64,000 nucleotides of DNA from Dehalogenimonas sp. W. Its GTDB lineage: Bacteria > Chloroflexota > Dehalococcoidia > Dehalococcoidales > Dehalococcoidaceae. The notes under the pieces are model-generated. The model ran no database searches. It worked only from the letters and a program-made list of their open reading frames with translations, and was not told the DNA's origin. The stretch covers positions 558,001-622,000 of the forward strand of contig NZ_CP146612.1 of the NCBI RefSeq assembly GCF_037094495.1, read 5' to 3'. The position numbers and the translations under genes are program-made. Below are positions 62,197 through 64,000 of this stretch, one piece after another. The first letter of the stretch is position 1. Every line of letters begins with the position of its first letter.

Positions 62197-62202
62197 TATA
62201 AT
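62197..62202 (+). promoter_or_regulatory. -10 element placing the tsaD transcript start at its ATG
   Basis: A consensus TATAAT ends six bases before the tsaD ATG (62209), and no ribosome site exists. A transcript starting at the usual distance would begin at the A of the ATG, i.e. a leaderless mRNA. A TTGACA lies too far upstream (36 bp) to be its -35. Confidence 0.6.
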
Positions 62203-62208
62203 AAAATC

Positions 62209-63204
62209 ATGCTGGTATTGGGTATTGAAAGTTCCTGTGATGAAACCGCCGCCGCCGTAGTCCGCGACGGCGTTGAAATTCTGGCCAATGAAATAGCCTC
62301 CCAGGTAGACATCCACGCCCGTTATGGCGGGGTGGTGCCAGAGGTGGCCTCGCGCCAGCACCTGCTGTCTGCCGTGCCGGTACTGGAAAAATGCCTGACC
62401 ACCGCCGCCGTCACCATCAATGACATAGATGCGGTGGCCGTGACCTCAGGACCGGGGCTGGCCGGTTCGCTGCTGGTGGGGGTGAACTTCGCCAAGGCCG
62501 TCGCCATGGCCGCCCAAAAGCCATTGATTGGCGTTAATCACCTGGAAGGCCACATCTACGCCAACTGGCTGACCGGGGATCTGCCGCAGTTTCCAGTCAT
62601 GGCCCTGATTGTCTCCGGCGGCCATACCGACCTCGTATATATGAAAGACCACGGCGAATATGAGATTATAGGCCGCACCCGGGACGACGCCGCCGGCGAG
62701 GCCTTTGACAAGGCGGCGCGGCTGCTGAACCTGGGCTATCCCGGCGGGCCGGCTGTGGATAAAGCCGCCCGGCTGGGCAAACCGACCCTGAAGCTGCCTC
62801 GCGCCGTAATCCGCAACAGTCATGACTTCAGCTTTTCCGGTCTGAAAACCGCCTTGTACCGTCTTGTCCAGACTGGACAGACAGACACCCCGGAAAATGC
62901 CGCCGCCAGTTTTCAGGAAGCGGTAGTGAAGGTGCTGGTGACCAAAACCATAGCTGCCGCTATGGAATACGGCGTCAACCAGATACTGCTGTCCGGCGGC
63001 GTGGCCGCCAATTCCCGCCTGCGGGAGCGCATGGCGGCTGATTCGCCCATCCCGGTGCTTATCCCGCCGTTGAAACTGTGCACCGATAACGCCGCCGTCA
63101 TCGCCTCCTGCGGCTACTTCCATCTTCAGCGCGGCGAACGCTCCGGCCTTGACCTGGACGTTTACCCCACCATGGCCTTCACCCCGTCATCTTCCTCCGG
63201 GTAG
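62209..63204 (+). CDS. tsaD: tRNA N6-threonylcarbamoyladenosine transferase TsaD
   Basis: A 331-residue Kae1/TsaD ASKHA-fold enzyme that attaches threonylcarbamoyl to A37 of ANN-decoding tRNAs. Metal-binding H111 and H115 are in [19 protein letters not shown] and SGGHTDLVY are also present. I placed the start at 62209 ([13 protein letters not shown]), the conserved N-terminus; the 45 codons upstream are not family-like. Confidence 0.95.
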   Translation: MLVLGIESSCDETAAAVVRDGVEILANEIASQVDIHARYGGVVPEVASRQHLLSAVPVLEKCLTTAAVTINDIDAVAVTSGPGLAGSLLVGVNFAKAVAMAAQKPLIGVNHLEGHIYANWLTGDLPQFPVMALIVSGGHTDLVYMKDHGEYEIIGRTRDDAAGEAFDKAARLLNLGYPGGPAVDKAARLGKPTLKLPRAVIRNSHDFSFSGLKTALYRLVQTGQTDTPENAAASFQEAVVKVLVTKTIAAAMEYGVNQILLSGGVAANSRLRERMAADSPIPVLIPPLKLCTDNAAVIASCGYFHLQRGERSGLDLDVYPTMAFTPSSSSG

Positions 63205-63381
63205 GGATCAGTCTCGGACCGACCCGCCGCTAGCTGTCTTTGCGAGGCCGCCTCTGGCGGCTGTGGCAATCGTGCAGGTATTCAAACCCTACCTAACCAT
63301 CTGTAAGCTGATAGCTGACGGCTGTTTGCTGAAAGCTCCCCTTTGCAATTTGTCGGCGGGTCGGTTGTCCACTGACCCGCT
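63205..63381. repeat. Short repeat stretch between tsaD and the ABC gene
   Basis: A TTTGCGAGGCCGCC...GGCTGTGGCAATCG hairpin module (about 63238-63271) and AGC-type heptads in reverse orientation. Confidence 0.75.
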
Positions 63382-64000
63382 TCAACTTTCCGTCGCCTGA
63401 AGAAATACACTCTCCAGCGTTGACTTGGCACGCGTCATCCCTCTGGGATATATACCCTCCGCCGCCAGACAAACTCCAATAGCTTCCGCCTGGCCTTCAT
63501 GCGCTGTCACGATGACTAGATCCCCCTCGATACGGGAATCGAAACCGGCGTCAAAAAGTATCGCCACCGTTTTCACGGGATTGGCGACTGATAACTCCAT
63601 TTCACTGCGGCCGTGGAGGAACAGCAGTTCTTCCATCGCACCCTGCCTGACCACCTTCCCTTTCTTGAGGATAGCCAGGTGACTGCATACCTGCTCTACC
63701 TCCGCCAACAGATGGCTGGCCAGAAACACGGTTTTGCCTTGCTCAGCCAATCTGATTATCAACCCGCGGATATCGGCAATACCTTCCGGATCCATTCCGT
63801 TGGTCGGTTCATCAAAGATATAGAATTCCGGGTCGCCCAACATGGCCAGGGCAATCGCCAGCCGCTGTTTCATACCCATGGAATATGTGTGGAATTTGGT
63901 TTTAGCCCGGTCGGCCAGCGATACCGTTTCCAGTACCTCCGCCAGCCGTTTTCTACCCACAGGCTGATGCAGCCCGCCGAAGATAAGCAGGTTGTCCAGA
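63382..64000 (-). CDS. ABC transporter ATPase, 5' end cut by the window edge
   Basis: The C-terminal part (about 205 residues) of a BcrA/DrrA-type ABC ATPase with signature YSMGMKQRL, Walker B FYIFDEPTNGMDP and the H-loop ASHLLAEVEQV. The frame continues without a break to the window end (…LLIFGGLHQPVGRKR), so the gene is truncated only by the window. The Walker A motif lies outside. The partner permease should be downstream or upstream outside the window. Confidence 0.9.
   Translation of the reverse strand, partial: LDNLLIFGGLHQPVGRKRLAEVLETVSLADRAKTKFHTYSMGMKQRLAIALAMLGDPEFYIFDEPTNGMDPEGIADIRGLIIRLAEQGKTVFLASHLLAEVEQVCSHLAILKKGKVVRQGAMEELLFLHGRSEMELSVANPVKTVAILFDAGFDSRIEGDLVIVTAHEGQAEAIGVCLAAEGIYPRGMTRAKSTLESVFLQATES

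Noticed and set aside
62155-62202. TTGACA at 62155 as -35 of tsaD
   Set aside because: The distance to the TATAAT is 36 bp, far outside the usual 16-19 bp.

Overview
The window is a bacterial chromosome segment. Three things point to the phylum Chloroflexota, class Dehalococcoidia, and probably to a Dehalogenimonas-like organism: two very large secreted proteins with C-terminal membrane anchors, an HspR-DnaJ-Clp heat-shock cluster next to CIRCE-type groESL control, and a complete hyp hydrogenase-maturation operon. This assignment is an inference from gene content; there is no rRNA here to confirm it.

Layout. 0-6.4 kb: yajQ, then the end-resection pair nurA...herA with a HAS-barrel-like helper. 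The nurA-herA locus is split by a small membrane protein, a REP-associated tyrosine transposase (RAYT) and an array of REP palindromes. 6.9-12.7 kb: a branched-chain amino-acid-type ABC transporter, with the binding lipoprotein on + and livHMGF on -, followed by queD. The livM-livG junction has been rebuilt by repeats. 12.8-32 kb: an accessory region of interspersed hairpin repeats, 7-nt periodic repeats, GIY-YIG nuclease cassettes, two giant surface proteins, and many toxin-antitoxin (TA) loci, several of them visibly broken. 32.5-40.9 kb: rho, a four-helix-bundle protein, transaldolase, pyrG, a ClpC-type ATPase, hspR and dnaJ. 41.4-48.1 kb: a candidate non-coding RNA, purM, a lipoprotein, purH, a nicotinate phosphoribosyltransferase, a cysteine-rich AbrB protein with arsM, and a TA pair. 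48.1-53.9 kb: tilS, a histidine phosphatase, a short hicBA pair, an M48 protease, a DUF2344 protein and a CNNM/CorC-type membrane protein. 54-59.8 kb: hypA-B-F-C-D-E. 60-64 kb: groESL with a variant CIRCE operator, tsaD (probably leaderless) and a truncated ABC ATPase.

The most unusual material is the repeat ecology. Three different low-complexity modules share a 7-nt period. A superfamily of hairpin modules has arms of the type GTCAYTRC...GYARTC with compensatory base changes. All three GIY-YIG genes are bracketed by inverted copies of these hairpins, which suggests an uncharacterised GIY-YIG/hairpin mobile cassette, parallel to the RAYT/REP system also present. Repeats abut or enter coding sequences (pyrG and transaldolase tails, a hicA chimera, the livM tail and a livG leader ORF) and often lie between a stop codon and its terminator. 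Several hic and relE-type toxins carry nonsense codons or truncations while their antitoxins remain intact.
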